Shown here: positions 24,417-36,574 of the stretch, piece after piece
How the letters are laid out: each line of letters starts with the position of its first letter
How positions within the stretch are numbered: position 1 is the first letter of the stretch
Assembly (NCBI GenBank): GCA_958450365.1
Contig: CAUEEP010000732.1
Span: 1,178,001-1,242,000 of the forward strand
Reading direction: 5' to 3'
Length of the DNA: 64,000 nt
DNA from: Mesorhabditis belari
Taxonomy: Eukaryota; Nematoda; Chromadorea; Rhabditida; Rhabditidae
Position numbers and translations under genes: made by a program
The notes under the pieces: generated by a model
What the model was told of the DNA's origin: nothing
Database searches by the model: none
Seen by the model: only the letters and a program-made list of their open reading frames with translations

Positions 24417-24704
24417 ATGTCGTAGCCGTTTACGAAATTCAGCCGCTAACGAATGATTCGTTAACGTCTAGCCGATTACGAATGATTCGTTAGTGGCTAG
24501 CTGATTACGAATGATTCGTTAACGGCTAGCCGATTACGAATGATTCGTTAGTGGCTAGCTGATTACGAATGATTCGTTAGTGACTAGCCGATTACGAATG
24601 ATTCGTTAGTGGCTAGCCGATTACAAATAATTCGTTAGCGGCTAGCCGATCAATTCGTAATCGGTTAAGTTAGCGGCTGAATTTCGCAAACGGCTACGAC
24701 ATAT
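24417..24704. repeat. Element with GTCGTAGCCGTTTACGAAAT terminal inverted repeats
   Basis: Starts TATGTCGTAGCCGTTTACG and ends CGGCTACGACATA. Inside are about seven degenerate copies of a palindromic unit (GATTACGAATGATTCGTTAG plus TGGCTAGC). The same terminal repeat bounds the 0.7-kb element at 53178-53885. Confidence 0.85.
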
Positions 24705-24711
24705 ATAAATA

Positions 24712-25929
24712 TTAGCTTGGTAAATATGAAAGGTTATTTTTTACAAAAAATATTGCCCTGTCGTTACGAAGAACATTCGCTGTCTAGGACTTTTCTCAAT
24801 AATATGTCAAAATGTGCTCATGTTTTTTTTGCAAAAACTTTTTTGTTTTGAATAATATTTGTATTGTTTCAGCTCGGCAAAGATGGATGACCAAAAATTT
24901 AAAATCAGGGCCGGCATTTTCTTGAATCAAGTAAACAAGAAAGCACGGAATGCCACAGAACATTTGTACTATTTTTGGAGAAGGCCCCCTACCTACAAAC
25001 AAGTTGTGTTTGGTACGATGGCTTCAAAGGAAAGAGTCATTGGAAGATGCACCAATGGAAAGCGCGCCGATTACTTGGACCATCAGCTGTTACCAACGAG
25101 CTAGCCTTGGTCCATCGAAAATTAGCAGAAAAGTTCGGATGCACTCATGTTACCATTTACACGTTCTTGGGAAATCATATCGAAGCGGGAAATGGCTCCC
25201 CCACGACCTCACTGATGCCCACAAAGTCACACGAGCCACCTTGAGCTCTGTTCTTCTACGTAAAGCTAGCCATCGTGACTTTTGGAAGTATTTTCTGACA
25301 TCTGATGAGACTTGGCTTTCGTATGAAAATATTCAACTCTATGGACAGTGGCTGAGTTCAAAGCAGACCTCTCATCCTATCCCGAAGCCTCCGAAAAAGT
25401 TATGCTTTGTGTGTGGTGGAATCCTAAGGGATTGGCTCATTTTGAAATATTAGATAAAGGAGACACTGTTGACGGAAGACTTTATGCAGAACAAATGGGT
25501 CGAGTCGATCCAGCATTGAGGAAAAAGAGGATCGATCCATCGAAGGTCAAATTTCTTCACGACAATGCTAGGCCTCACATTTCAAAGATCGTCCAAGAAC
25601 AAATCGATACATTGAGCTGGAAACTTCTTCCACACCCACCATACAGCCATGATCTAGCCCCATCGGATTACTATCTCTTTCGGTCAATGAAACAAGCAGT
25701 TTCTGGACAGCAGTTCAAACAAAAGTAGGACATCGAAAATTGGGTTGGCAACTATTTTGCCTCTAAAAATCTTCATTTTTACGAGGACGGTATTCGTGAT
25801 TTGGGGCAACGTTGGAAAGAAGTTATTAATGCTTGTGGTGAATACATTTTATTTTGAAAGTGTTTAAATAAATTTTTCTGTTATGTTAAAAATGATCAAA
25901 AAAATAACCTTTCATATTTACCAAGCTAA
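24712..25929 (+). mobile_element. Mariner (Tc1/mariner) transposon, inactivated
   Basis: Terminal inverted repeats TTAGCTTGGTAAATATG and its complement, of at least 27 bp, are flanked by TA on both sides (24710-24711 and 25930-25931), the mariner target duplication. The transposase frame is broken: pieces begin at about 24892 (MDDQKFKIR) and are spread over at least two frames, with an internal TAG at 25725-25727. Recognisable motifs are SDETW (first Asp), HDNARPH (second Asp) and PPYSHDLAPSDYYLFRSM (third Asp in the mariner spacing), then LGQRWKEVINACGEYI before the stop. The copy is complete in extent, with frameshifts and a stop, so it is not autonomous now. Confidence 0.9.
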
Positions 25930-27781
25930 TAAATATATATATATATTATATAATTACTTTATTCAAGAGGAACTCGAAAAAGTGTAGACATACAAAAGAA
26001 AAAAGAAAGTATTAAAATTATAAAAATTATAAATTTTTTTAAAAAAGAAAAAGATACGATAGAATACGATAAGGTACAAGAATAACGCACTTAAAAAAAG
26101 AGATACTAAATCAATTTAATTTACAGCTTTCTTAAAACAAGGGAATGATGCCAAGATTTCGGAGTTTAAAGGCAAAGCATTCCACAATTTCGAAACACGA
26201 TTTGAGTAAAAAATACATGGCAGTGTTGGATCTTGATAATTTCAAAGAAAGCCCATTTCTGCCTCGCCCATTTTTGCCTCGCCCATTTCTGCCAATTATA
26301 AATAAAAAAATACGTTCAAATGGTAACGCAAAGATGAAGTTGAGGTGTACGAAAAACTGGCACCTGCACTATTTCCATTCTATTTCCAAAGCTATTTCCA
26401 TTCTCCGTAAATTTTATTCATAAACTGCCACACTAGAGATGAAAGTTGTAGTTGAGATGACGTAAATTTCTTAAAATAAAATTGGCTATCTGGAAAAGTC
26501 TACCTACATTGATAATATCTACATTCTTTTGCGAAATATTATCGAGTTCTTTTAGTTTAAATCGTTTAATCTAAAAGAGAATGTTTTAGGTGAAAAACTC
26601 GAAGAAAAAAAGGAAAAAGAAAGGGAGAAATTGAAAGCATTTATCCAGATTAATCAGATATTATGCAATTAATTATTTTTTTCATCAAATTATGCAATTT
26701 CAACCAAGAAGAGCTCACACTAGTGAATAGGTCAAAAGATCTAAAGGTAAATGCAAACTATACATCGTAGAGTAATGCATTATCTTCGTTTATCAGTGTT
26801 TTTCGTTTTTTCTTTAAAGTTTTAGGCTCAAAGTACTCAAAATCGCTTCTTTATGCTCAAAACTGAAACAAAAAGAAACTCACTTTCTCGTAGCCACCAA
26901 GCCAGGACCGGGTACAGTCAAAAAATCAGGCATTTTTTCAGAAAATTATCGATGAATTGAATAATATAATCGTTTCCTTTAGGAAATCCCAATTGTAGAC
27001 ACTATTTATTTTGTGTGACGGTTCTTAAGAAAGAAGGGGACAACAAAGATTCGATGAGAAGATAATACCAAAAAGAGAACCTGTTTATTTTCGATGTATC
27101 CTTGAAAAGTTTCGACACTTTTTTGAAAGATGGGAATACAATAACAACAAGACAAAACAAAAAAAAGGAGTGCATTGAGTCATGAGTCATTCGGGTGAGA
27201 TTTTGAAGATGAGATTCTTCAAGCAATGACGGGAGATCTTTGATCGGGGAAATTCTGGAGTTTCAATTTGAACGGGGTGATGTAGTTTCGATTTGAAGAG
27301 AATTTTGATCCCATTCAATTCACAGTTTGAAAGAGTTTCTATTTTGTGAACTTGAGGCTCAGAAGTTTAACTTCTGAAAATAGAACTGAGCAATGAGAAG
27401 CTTCAAAATTTACTTCTAAATTAGCTTCTAAATTTTCCTTTATCTTTTAACTTTTGGATAAGTTGTCCATAAGCTAAATTACCATGATGTGCTTGATTTT
27501 GTGCTTGGCTTGGTTAAAAGTACAGCTTTTTTTTTGAGGGTTTTATGGCTCCCAAATCTTAACTGCAAATTTCGTCACACCGCTGTCTCTTTTTCGCCTA
27601 TTCTAGTCTGTAGTTTGCCCCAAAATACACATCGTGTCTTTATTTTTTTGGTTAAAGTAAAAGTTTAATTGCTTTAACGTTGTACTTTTTAAAGTTTTTA
27701 AATGTTTCAATCAATTTTACACTTTTAGATTTATGGTGTGGTAAAACTGCGAAAAAAAATCGACGCAAATTGGTCAAAAAA
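25930..27781. other. Upstream flank of dolichol kinase; no gene seen
   Basis: Low-complexity AT-rich DNA. An open frame at 26145-26423 (plus) is built on three copies of CTGCCTCGCCCATTT and shows no domain. The last 60 bp contain ACTTTTAG at about 27721-27728, a plausible trans-splice acceptor for the next gene. Confidence 0.4.
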
Positions 27782-29514
27782 ATGTCAATCGACTACGGAT
27801 ATCTTGTTCAGGTAAAATTTTTATGAATTCTTCAGTTGAAAGTTGGATTTTGTTGCTAGTATTGCTAAATTGTAGATGAATTTTCTTTTTTAAAACATCG
27901 ATACATCTTTGTCTTTTAGATAGCCTGCACGGCGACGTTACTTTTTGTGATCTTCTCGGCGGCGCTCTCGCAAAACCCGATTTTTATCAATGGTCTCCTG
28001 GTTGTGGTTTGTTTTCAAGTCTAGATTTTATCTAAATTACATTGTAGATTAAAACTATTACACGATTTGGGTTTATAAATTTAAAAGCTAATTGCAAGCT
28101 TTAAATGGCCACCATCGGCCTTTTTTATGACTCGAAAAGAGAGTAAAACGTGGTAATAAGCTTTAAAACCTACTGCATATTAATTTTATCATTTGCTAAA
28201 CATCTCTCAACTTTAGATAAATTTTTTAACAATCTAAACTTGTTTTAGGTGGTGGCGGGAGCGATGATTGTTTATATTCTGACGTTGCAAATAGCCGTAA
28301 CAGAACTGCCGGTGTATTTCTTCGAAATCGTCTTTGAACCTAGCATGAATAGGTATCCTTTTCAAGTAAAGTTTGTTACATAAAATTCTTTAGGTATTGC
28401 CTACTTTCTTTCTGGATAATGTGCGTGCTGGCGTCGATCGCTTTTGGAATTGTCATCTCGCTTCAAGGACACTCGAGCACTGTTCATCGGTTGGTAGCTT
28501 GATAAATTGCAGAATATTTAAGATTTTGAACTTTTTCATTAAGCTTAAAGGCAAATTTTGGTACGATTAGGTGTTTTTTTATCATGTTAAGCATTGTTTC
28601 TTTTAGAAAGTTCTTCCACTTGACCGTGTCACTCATCTATCTTTCTGGAATCTTCCTGGATCCAAAGTTTACCCATTTATGCGGATGGTTATGGGTGTGC
28701 ATCTTCGTTTGTTTTGAGGTAATTTAAAAAAACTTCCTTTTATAAAATAAATTTAAAGGTGCTTCGTTTTCACTCAGTTCCGCCATGGGGTGACCATTTG
28801 AACAACTTTTTTTTGGTATTCAAGGACGGTCAAGATAATGTAAGTTACCTTTTTAATCCATTTTGTGGAAATTTTATATTTAGAGTGTACTTTTAACGCC
28901 GATCTTTTTGCTGATTGGTGTATTTCTGCCGTTGTTCTTGTCACCGATTGAAGAAACGCATCAACCACATCTTTATCATCTGGCTGGTGTTGCGTCAGTT
29001 GGAGTGAGTTTATATTTTGTACTAATGCAAGATTATTATGAAGATTTTAACAAATTACATTAATTTTTACCGGTACTTAGTTAAGATTAATTTATAAACT
29101 TTAGATTGGTGACGCGTTTGCTGCCGTCATTGGCTACAATTATGGTTCAATGAAATGGCCTGGGTACGTTTTCATCATCTTTTTTTGCGATAAGCTAAAT
29201 TTAGGCGAGATAAAACGATTGAAGGTACAATAGCGATGGCTGTGAGCGTTTTCGTGACACTTTTCTTGAGCAGAAGTTACTGTGAACCACCGGTAAGATT
29301 TTGGCATTATATTTTTTTGATAGGAATGGTAGTTATAGCTTGTTTCAACTTTGTTTGAAACATGATTTAAATGAAATGATAGTAATATTCCTATTTTTAG
29401 ATAGCTTCAACGGCGTGGCTTCTGATCAGCGCTGCCATCTTGTCTGCAATAGAAGCTTTCGTGAAAAATGTCGACAACTTATTACTTCCAGTCGTCGGCT
29501 ATTTTCTTTTATGA
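27782..29514 (+). CDS. Dolichol kinase
   Basis: Ten exons: 27782-27811, 27920-28006, 28249-28352, 28394-28489, 28607-28718, 28759-28839, 28884-29003, 29105-29163, 29205-29292, 29401-29514; 296 aa. It should phosphorylate dolichol with CTP in the ER membrane, making the lipid carrier for N-glycosylation and GPI-anchor mannosylation. Diagnostic features are RKFFHLTVSLIYLSG at the start of the catalytic core and the CTP-binding segment GIGDAFAAVIGYNYGSMKWP followed by GRDKTIEGT. The ending, AIEAFVKNVDNLLLPVVGY, matches the family C terminus. Hydrophobic helices occur throughout. Human and yeast enzymes exceed 500 aa; here only the C-terminal catalytic half plus about three N-terminal helices is visible, so this is either a short nematode form or 5' exons were missed. 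The ATG at 27782 is 54 bp after a TTTTAG acceptor. Confidence 0.9.
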
Positions 29515-30729
29515 CTAAATTGCTTTAATTGTTGGTTTAAGTGATTTTGCGTTTTTCTGCCCAAGGCGTGCAATAATCTAAATTTCTTTTCTAGTTGTTA
29601 TTGATGATCCATTACAGGTACAGCTCTGAGTGTGATAGTTTACTTGGTTTGCCTTCGTTGCACTTTTAATATTGGTATTTTATCACTTTGTAAATAAAAT
29701 TTTAGTAAAGAGAAAACTTTTTTGTGCACTTAGTGACTTTAGATGGTTAAAAAATTGCCATGGGTCATGCGTATAGCCAATTTTTTGCAAAACGGCAGTT
29801 AAATTGATGAATTCATGCAAACTCTGCTTGGTATACACATGGCTTTAGTGGAACTGGCATTGACCAAAGATAATCGTCATTAGTACGGCTCATCGGTGGG
29901 CCATATTGTCGTGAATGTGTTAAAATGTGTTAGAAACTACCGTAATCTTGGCTATAGTTTTTATCCAATCTATTTATATCTATCCTTTGTGAATTCTCAA
30001 ATAATCCTTTTTTCCAATAAACTTTTGGGTTTGGACTTATGCTTACAGTAAATGCAAAACATGTTATAGTTCGAAAATAGAAAAAGAAAACGCAAACTTT
30101 CAATAGATTTTAGAATGATCACTGAGCTTAAACATTTTAAAGAAGCAGACGGGAGAAAAGTTGCTTTTTTGCTCACTGAACATTTTCCCACGATTGAAAT
30201 TTTTGATTTTTGGGGAAATCCCTTTTGGAAAGCATTTTGGCAAAATTTTCTGAAATAATCTGCTGCTAATTTTGGGTTGTTGCGGGAAAATGTTTCAGTT
30301 TTTGATTTTCAGTCATTTTAAGGCATTTGCAAGGGAATTTTTGTGGATTCGGCGTCTCATTCGTAAACTTTGCTAGCTGGTGCATTGAGTTTTTTAATTT
30401 CGAAGATAAATACAAGATTTTCGTGCACCAGATAGCGAAAGTTTACGTAGAAGTCTCCCGCTTGTTGATCATCCGGGTCGACGCAGATCAATCAAAGGCC
30501 AATTTTTTTTTAAACGCCTACTGGACTTGTTTTCTTTTTCAAAATCTTTGACTCAAATTTTCTCTAGGGACCAATTTACTTAAATACACTCAACTCTCAA
30601 TTAGCTTTAGACATAGAAATCATAGAAACAAACATAGAAATCTAAACAAAATCTAAACCAAATCTAAACAAAATCTAAACAAAATTTTGATTCAAATGGA
30701 AATTGTAGTGATTGAAATTTGTTTTCTAT
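29515..30729. other. Intergenic, no gene seen
   Basis: A stretch at about 29631-29670 reads TALSVIVYLVCLRCTF then stop after TTACAG, like an alternative membrane-anchor exon for dolichol kinase, but no in-phase donor exists. At about 30355-30455 there is a short imperfect inverted repeat (GTAAACTTTGCTAGCTGGTG). Confidence 0.35.
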
Positions 30730-30751
30730 GTGAACCTTGGGTAATTAAACC
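30730..30751 (-). other. Sequence resembling the nematode SL1 spliced leader
   Basis: The minus strand begins GGTTTAATTACCCAAG, identical to the first 16 nt of SL1, and 19 of the 22 leader positions agree. No consensus GTAAAC donor follows and the promoter cannot be judged, so it is not called an SL RNA gene. It directly follows an open frame (about 30930-30748, minus) ending VTERTVQPV. Confidence 0.35.
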
Positions 30752-31915
30752 GGTTGAACGGTTCTCTCGGTGACTTCACCCAAAGCACCGTGCCAGAGGC
30801 CGCTTTTTCCTATGAGCGACATGAAAAGAACGCACATTGAAGTCATTAGTTGCGTAAACCCATTGAAGTAGTGTGCCAGAAAGGGTGTGTTTAGTATTGA
30901 GCTTAAAGTACTCCAAAAGAGATCCCTCAAAATGACAGTTTGAACTCATTTTTGTGACTTTAAACCAAAGATATGGGCTTTTTTTTCGTCGAATCAAAAT
31001 TCTAATGCCTCAATTAGATATTATGATTTGATTTTCTTATTCTTGATCTCACTTAAACCATTTCACAGCCACCATTCCCCCTTTCGTTGATCAATTTCAT
31101 GTCCTTTGGCGGTTTTTGCGTTAAAAAGACGGCCGCTTATGAAGACCCATTTTTCAGCGCTTCTTTCCTCCGAAAGAAGCTTTTCAGAAAGGAAATGAGC
31201 GAGTCTTTTCTTCCATTTTCTCAGCCTCACCCCCTTCGATCATTTTCCCTTTTTTCTTCCCCCATAAAAATGGCACCAAAAAGTTCACTTGACTCTCGCA
31301 GATTTGTCTCTCGTTTTGGGTGATGGGAATTCACCTGGATCATCTGAATTCAATTTTTTTCAGTTCTTTTTTAGACCTGAAAATTTGGCTATAGAACTCT
31401 AGGCTATAGAATCACAAAAAATGTCTCAAATTCTCGCATTCTTCAATATTTCGATCTTTCATCTGAATTGACATAAAGTTTTATGATTTCCTTAGTGTTT
31501 TTGGAGAAAGCCTTTCACTTAAACAAATTATTCCCATTGACCAAACATTTTATTTAAGCTCATTTTTGGCTTTTGGCTTTTTGCTTTTGGCTTAGTTTTT
31601 AGTGGCTGGCTGGGTTTTTTTAATGTTAAAAAAAGCCAAGTGTTCTTTGATGGAAAGTCGAAAAGTTATAAAGTTGTTGCGATTGGATAGCTTGCTCGTA
31701 GTCACAAATATTGTTAAAGTACTAGTTTTAAAGATGAATTAAGACCCAAATTAGTACTTTGGTGTGTACTTTGTGCCCACAAATGGAAACATAACCCTTC
31801 TAGTGCACTAAATTCCTCAATAAGCTATGTAAAAGAAGGCTAAATCTTCACTATATGCTGGCAATAAGTTCTAGGAGAAGTTATCGATGTTGAACTTTTA
31901 AATCGAAAATTATTT

Positions 31916-31988
31916 TGTGTAGCGTACTTTGTACTCTCTGTAGCGTACTTTGTACTCTCTGTAGCGTACTTTGTACTCTCTGTAGCGT
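31916..31988 (+). repeat. 21-bp minisatellite
   Basis: Three and a half exact copies of a unit starting GTAGCGTACTTTGTACTCTC. Confidence 0.95.
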
Positions 31989-32624
31989 ACAAACACACCC
32001 TTCCTGGGGCACTCAATTCTTCATTGATCACGTAGATCAATCCATGACAATTATAGAGTTGAGTTTCCATAACTCGCATTTTTTCAAGCACAAAGTACAC
32101 TCTTGTCTAGTAGCTCTCTAGCAAATTCTACGTTTCCCAATGTTTTTCCAAAACGTTGAGAATTCCCGTCCGGAAGTCAATCCTCTAAAGAAATGTGTGA
32201 AATCTAAGGAGTCTTGGATGATTCCCACCGTTTGAGAGCTGTTTTCCTGGTCTCTTTTTACTCCTCAGTTGACCATGTTGAGTCTTTCTCCCATTTCATC
32301 AAAATCTTTCCATTTCCACACGCAACCTTTCCTTTCTTTTCCTTTTTTTTCCTTTCTTTTTCTTTTTTTTCTTCTTTTCTTCTTCTTTTCTAATCACATA
32401 TGTTAGAGCTTCTTGAAGAGTTCTCCCGGATTTGCAAGTCTGACTTTGGGGTCTTAAAATTTGCGGAACTGATTTCGTTTTTCGGAATTTTGCTTAACTT
32501 TTGGAATTGTTTTAAAGTATTTGACTTTAACTTTTCTTGTTAAAGCTTGAATTCATTTTATCGACTTTAAAGTTCTTTGTTTTCTTTAGGATTACAAATC
32601 TGAGTTGAGCTGTACTTTGTAGCT

Positions 32625-32795
32625 TTCTGGCTAACTGTTAAACGCTACCTTTCTGGCCAACTGTGTTAAACGCTACCTTTCTGGCTAACTGCTAAACGCT
32701 AGTTTTCTGCTAACTGCTAAACGCTAGCTTTCTGGCTAACTGCTAAACGCTACCTTTCTGGCCAACTGTTAAACGCTAGCTTTCTGGCTAACTTC
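32625..32795 (+). repeat. Minisatellite, TTTCTGGCTAACTGCTAAAC units
   Basis: About six imperfect copies of 24-28 bp, with CTGGCC/CTGGCT and GCTACC/GCTAGC variants. Confidence 0.9.
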
Positions 32796-33922
32796 TTTAC
32801 TTGCTAAGTCTTTTGAATAGACGTAACTTGCATACTGTATAAAGAGATTGAGTTACATTGAGTTATTAATCAGATTTTAAGCTCAAAATGCTTCTTTAAT
32901 CCATTCAAACGGTTGATAAGTGGCTATAGATCTATTGCTAAATTATAGCATTTGGATCTAATAGATTCTTAGAATACTAAGCTTTCTGTTGGACGTAGGT
33001 CTTCCGAAATTCTTCTTCAATTTCCCTCAATTTCCCTCAATTCATCTCACATCTCAAATTGTGGGTGATCATGCGATTTCTCCCTTCAGCCCCACCCCCA
33101 CTTGAATGCAATTGAAAAAAAGGTGTTCAAGGAAAAAAAAAATGGGAATGCGAAGTAATCATTTTCTTCTTTTCTCAATGGATTTTGAGTTTGATGAGAC
33201 ATTTTTTCTAAGCTTTTTATCCGAAACTTTCAAGTGAATTGCTAGTTTTTACTTAAAAACAAGTCCAAACAAGTCCAAACAACCTAAAAAAAAAAAACGT
33301 TTAGATTAATTAAATTTGTGTTTGAATAAAACCGATCTTTGGATTTTTGAGTTTAGGCTTGAATCAGCATCTTTGCTTAGGAGTTAGGACAACTTTGCTT
33401 TGGATGAAACCATCAATTGAACTCTTACTAGTTTGATGTATCATATATCATAACCAATCTGCTTTTTATCGATATTTCTCGTTGAATGCCTCATTCAACT
33501 CTATTATATTCTTTACCCAAAAGCTTTTTTTTCCCAACATGAAGTGGTCTCAAAAATTTCCGGTAGATTCTCTATTCCTTTTCCCCTTAAACGCTCAAAT
33601 TTCATAGGTGGTTTTGTTTTACAAAACGATTATCGCTTTGTTGAAAGCTTCAATTCTCTTCAAGATCAATTCTCTTTGTTTTTAAGGAAGTTTTCTTCAA
33701 AGAAAATGATTGGTCAAGTGGTTCCTTGTCTTCAAACATCTTTCAGCTTCACTTTGGAAAGCTTTTAAGAGAGAAATTCTTCTATTTAACAACCCAAATT
33801 CTTTCTTTCAAATTAGAGAGAAGGGTAAAGGGTCAAAAGTGTTTTTTTTTTGTTATTTCTCTGAATTTCATCGATTCTTTATTCAAAGAAAACCCTACCT
33901 ATATCTGTGAATGAAAATAAAG

Positions 33923-34209
33923 TACCGTATTTCTTCGAATAGAAAACCGGGTAAAGAGTATCATCGCGTACTCCTGCGTAGCAGCCCTTTTTAAAATTTC
34001 TTTTCTGCATAAAAGCTTTCAATGAAGTGCTATGGGGCTGGAAAATGACTCAAAAATACGACATGAGCTAACAGATTTTTGAGCCATTTTCCAGTTCTAT
34101 AGCACTTCATTGAAAGCTTTTATGCAGAAAAGAAATTTTAAAAAGGGCTGCTACGTAGGAGTACGCGATCATACTCTTTACCCGGTCTTCTATTCGAAGA
34201 AATACGGTA
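33923..34209. repeat. Foldback element, ACCGTATTTCTTCGAATAG family
   Basis: A 287-bp near-perfect hairpin from TACCGTATTTCTTCGAATAG to CTATTCGAAGAAATACGGTA, with GGGTAAAGAGTATCAT and AAAGGGCTGCTACGTAGGAG in the arms. The interior is unrelated to the other ACCGTA elements, but the end hexamer is the same. Confidence 0.9.
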
Positions 34210-34352
34210 AACTTATTGTTAACTTGTACAGCTTGTGCTCGAGAAATTTTACCGGCTTTTGAGTTTAGATTTTGATTATTAAGCAGTTAAAATTTAGTTT
34301 AAAAAATGCTTCTAAAATTAGATTTGTTCTTTTGCATGCCTAAAAATGGATA

Positions 34353-34610
34353 AACGTACACTATCTGGCACACTAGCTGGCACACTTTCTGGCGCACTTC
34401 CTAGCACACTTCCTAGCGCACTTTCTGGCACACTTCCTAGCACACTATCTTGCACACTTCCTAGCGCACTTTCTGGCACACTTCCTAGCACACGATCTTG
34501 CACACTTCCTGGCACACTTTCTGGCCCACTTCCTAGCGCACTTTCTGGCACACTTTCTAGCGCACTTTCTGGCATACTATCTGGCACACTTCATTTCCCA
34601 TTCTTTCGCT
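34353..34610 (+). repeat. 12-bp minisatellite (ACTTCCTAGCGC)
   Basis: About 21 units alternating TCCTAG and TCTGGC with CACA/CGCA variants. It is open in both directions (LPSTLPSALSGTL and PESALGSV repeats) only because the unit is a multiple of three. The unit matches the core of the dispersed 'TTTCTAGCGCACT' motif. Confidence 0.95.
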
Positions 34611-35307
34611 AGAGCTTTTAGTGCAAGAAAAGTGAAATGAGTCCATTAGAGAACGCCAGAAAGCATGGGTTTACACATTTTGAGCACAAAGAACAGGCAA
34701 AGACAAGACAATGGCGTTTCCCTGAAATCCCCACCCGCATTTTATCCATTTAAATCTTCGAATTTCTTTCGTTTTCCTTTCCATAAAAACTACGACAAAT
34801 TGGTGTTCGGAATTGAATTTTTCCGGGAAAAGAAATTCGCAAAAATTTCCCCACAAAAGCCTTTTGTTTTCATTGAATCTCTTGGTCAGTTTCCCTCAAA
34901 AAACTAACGAGATTTTCATCGAGAGCTCGAATTCAGCGAAAGAAAAGCTTTTTTTTAACGAAATTCCAATTTCCTCTCATTTTCTTCAAGATTGAACACA
35001 ATCAAAGATCGAAAGTAAACTCTTTTTTTCGTCTTTTCTTTGAAATTGATGGATGTATGATCATTGGGATTTTAAAAATTTCTTTATTTTATTCTTTAAT
35101 CAAGGCAATTTTGAGCTTACTATAAATCATAATAAATCATAATAAAGTTTTGATATCAAGAGATAATTCTATAAAAAGTTTACAATCTTTTACAGTAAAC
35201 AGATGTTTATAAGGGTTGATTAGAAATAGATTATTGTACCTAAAGCTATGATTGTTTTCTATAGTTGCTCAAAAAAAGGAGGATCTCACTAAACTTGGCT
35301 TTTAGCC
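34611..35307. other. AT-rich intergenic DNA, no gene seen
   Basis: Only overlapping short frames without splice support. Confidence 0.4.
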
Positions 35308-35574
35308 TACCGTAAATACTGTAATTGGACCCCACCCCCATCAAACAGTGCGGAGCGTTGCGTAGCCTGGCTTTGAACGAGTTTTTCTCGACACTGGTTT
35401 ATGCTACAAAGTGCGCTTAGATATCAAAAAATAGCCCTGAATTTCAGTTATTTTTTGATACCAAAGACGCATTTTTTGAAAGTACGGGAGCTTTGAAAAA
35501 AATGAAATACTAAAAAACTTTTGCGACTACGCGACTGTACGAGGGGGGTGGGGTACTATTACGGTATTTACGGT
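35308..35574. repeat. Foldback element, ACCGTAAATACTGTAAT family
   Basis: Ends ACCGTAAATACTGTAATTGG and GTATTTACGGT. The interior matches the elements at 14312-14586 and 50154-50406 (AGCCTGGCTTTGAACGAG, TTTTTGATACCAAAGACGCA). Confidence 0.9.
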
Positions 35575-36574
35575 AGCTTCTACACGAACTTGACTCTATT
35601 GACTTTGTAGAAATTAGAAGAAATCCTCAAGTCAACTTTGTAAAATTGCCACCTTTGACCAGCTTTTTTGAGCAGCTTTTTTAAGCAGTTTTTCCTTTGG
35701 ACCAGCTTGATTTCCCTTGAATTTTGATCTAACAATATAATGACCAAATCTGACAATGCATTTCGACCTGACAATCAATCCTGAAGAACAAATAAATCTC
35801 AAAGTTGTTTCAAAGATAATTTCCCAGATTTGGTTTGGTCTAGACTGAATAAACCTCACTAAACTTGGCTTTTAGTCTAGCTTCTACTTCTGTTGTTCTA
35901 TTGACTTCTGTTGTTCTGACTTCTGACTTCTCTGGACCTAATTTCTGTTGTGCAAATCTCTTTAGTTTGTTCTTTAGTTCTCAAATTGTTCTTAACCTTT
36001 GTTCTCAAGCTTTCGTTCGAAATTCTTCAAAGTCTCCTTACCAAAGAGGTTTTCATTTGATCTTTCTTCACTAAACCTTCACTAAACCTCCGTCCGTCAT
36101 CTCCCAAAGCTTTATCCAAACACTTTCTACTTTTCAATTTCATCTAAAATTCAGAGTGCGGGTGTTCGGGGGAACAAAATGCCCATGAAAAGCAAACAGC
36201 CAAGAATTTTTGAGCTATCGACTTTCACGTGCGAAAAGCAAGAGGTTTTTGTTGTTTGTTGGATCTGTTTCCGCAATGAATTCGCTGAGTTTTCGTTCAA
36301 ATTTCGGTAAACATTTTATTTTATGCTCAAATTGTAAACACATCTCTTCTAGTACACTAAATTCTTCACGTTTCCCAAGGGAAATGAAGAATTCAGTGTA
36401 CTAGAAAAGATGTGTTTACTTTAGCTCAACGTAAACCGATCAATCTTTCATCGATCGATTCTATCGTACTTTGCTCATGTAAACACACCTTTTCTGGCAG
36501 ACTTTTAAGCACAAAGTATATGTAAAAGCATCTCGATATCTCATGTTCGACCACAAGATCATGACAGTAAACTT
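35575..36574. other. Intergenic, dispersed short repeats
   Basis: Direct copies of CACTAAACTTGGCTTTTAG (35288, 35857) and a near-palindrome around 36340-36415 in which CTCTTCTAGTACACTAAATT is followed by its complement. No gene. Confidence 0.4.

Larger units (their letters stand above)
30752..33922. other. Gene desert with minisatellites
   Basis: Holds a 21-bp minisatellite at 31916-31988 (GTAGCGTACTTTGTACTCTC units), a repeat of about 26 bp at 32625-32795 (TTTCTGGCTAACTGCTAAAC units), pyrimidine tracts near 32330-32390, and several copies of the dispersed 'TTCTAGTGCACT' motif. The open frame at 31102-31323 (MSFGGFCVKKTAAYEDPFF) follows TTTCACAG but has no recognisable domain and no partner exon. 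Confidence 0.45.

Noticed and set aside
29628..29670. Alternative hydrophobic end exon for dolichol kinase
   Set aside because: No GT donor in the right phase before the stop at 29512-29514.
30745..30930. Minus-strand frame HYFNGFTQLMTSMCVLFMSL ... VQPV
   Set aside because: Starts inside the dispersed TCTGGCACACT motif and has no acceptor in a consistent phase; kept only as context for the SL1-like match.
34318..34612. Long open frames on both strands (PESALGSV and LPSALSGTL repeats)
   Set aside because: Pure minisatellite translation; unit length divisible by three keeps all frames open.
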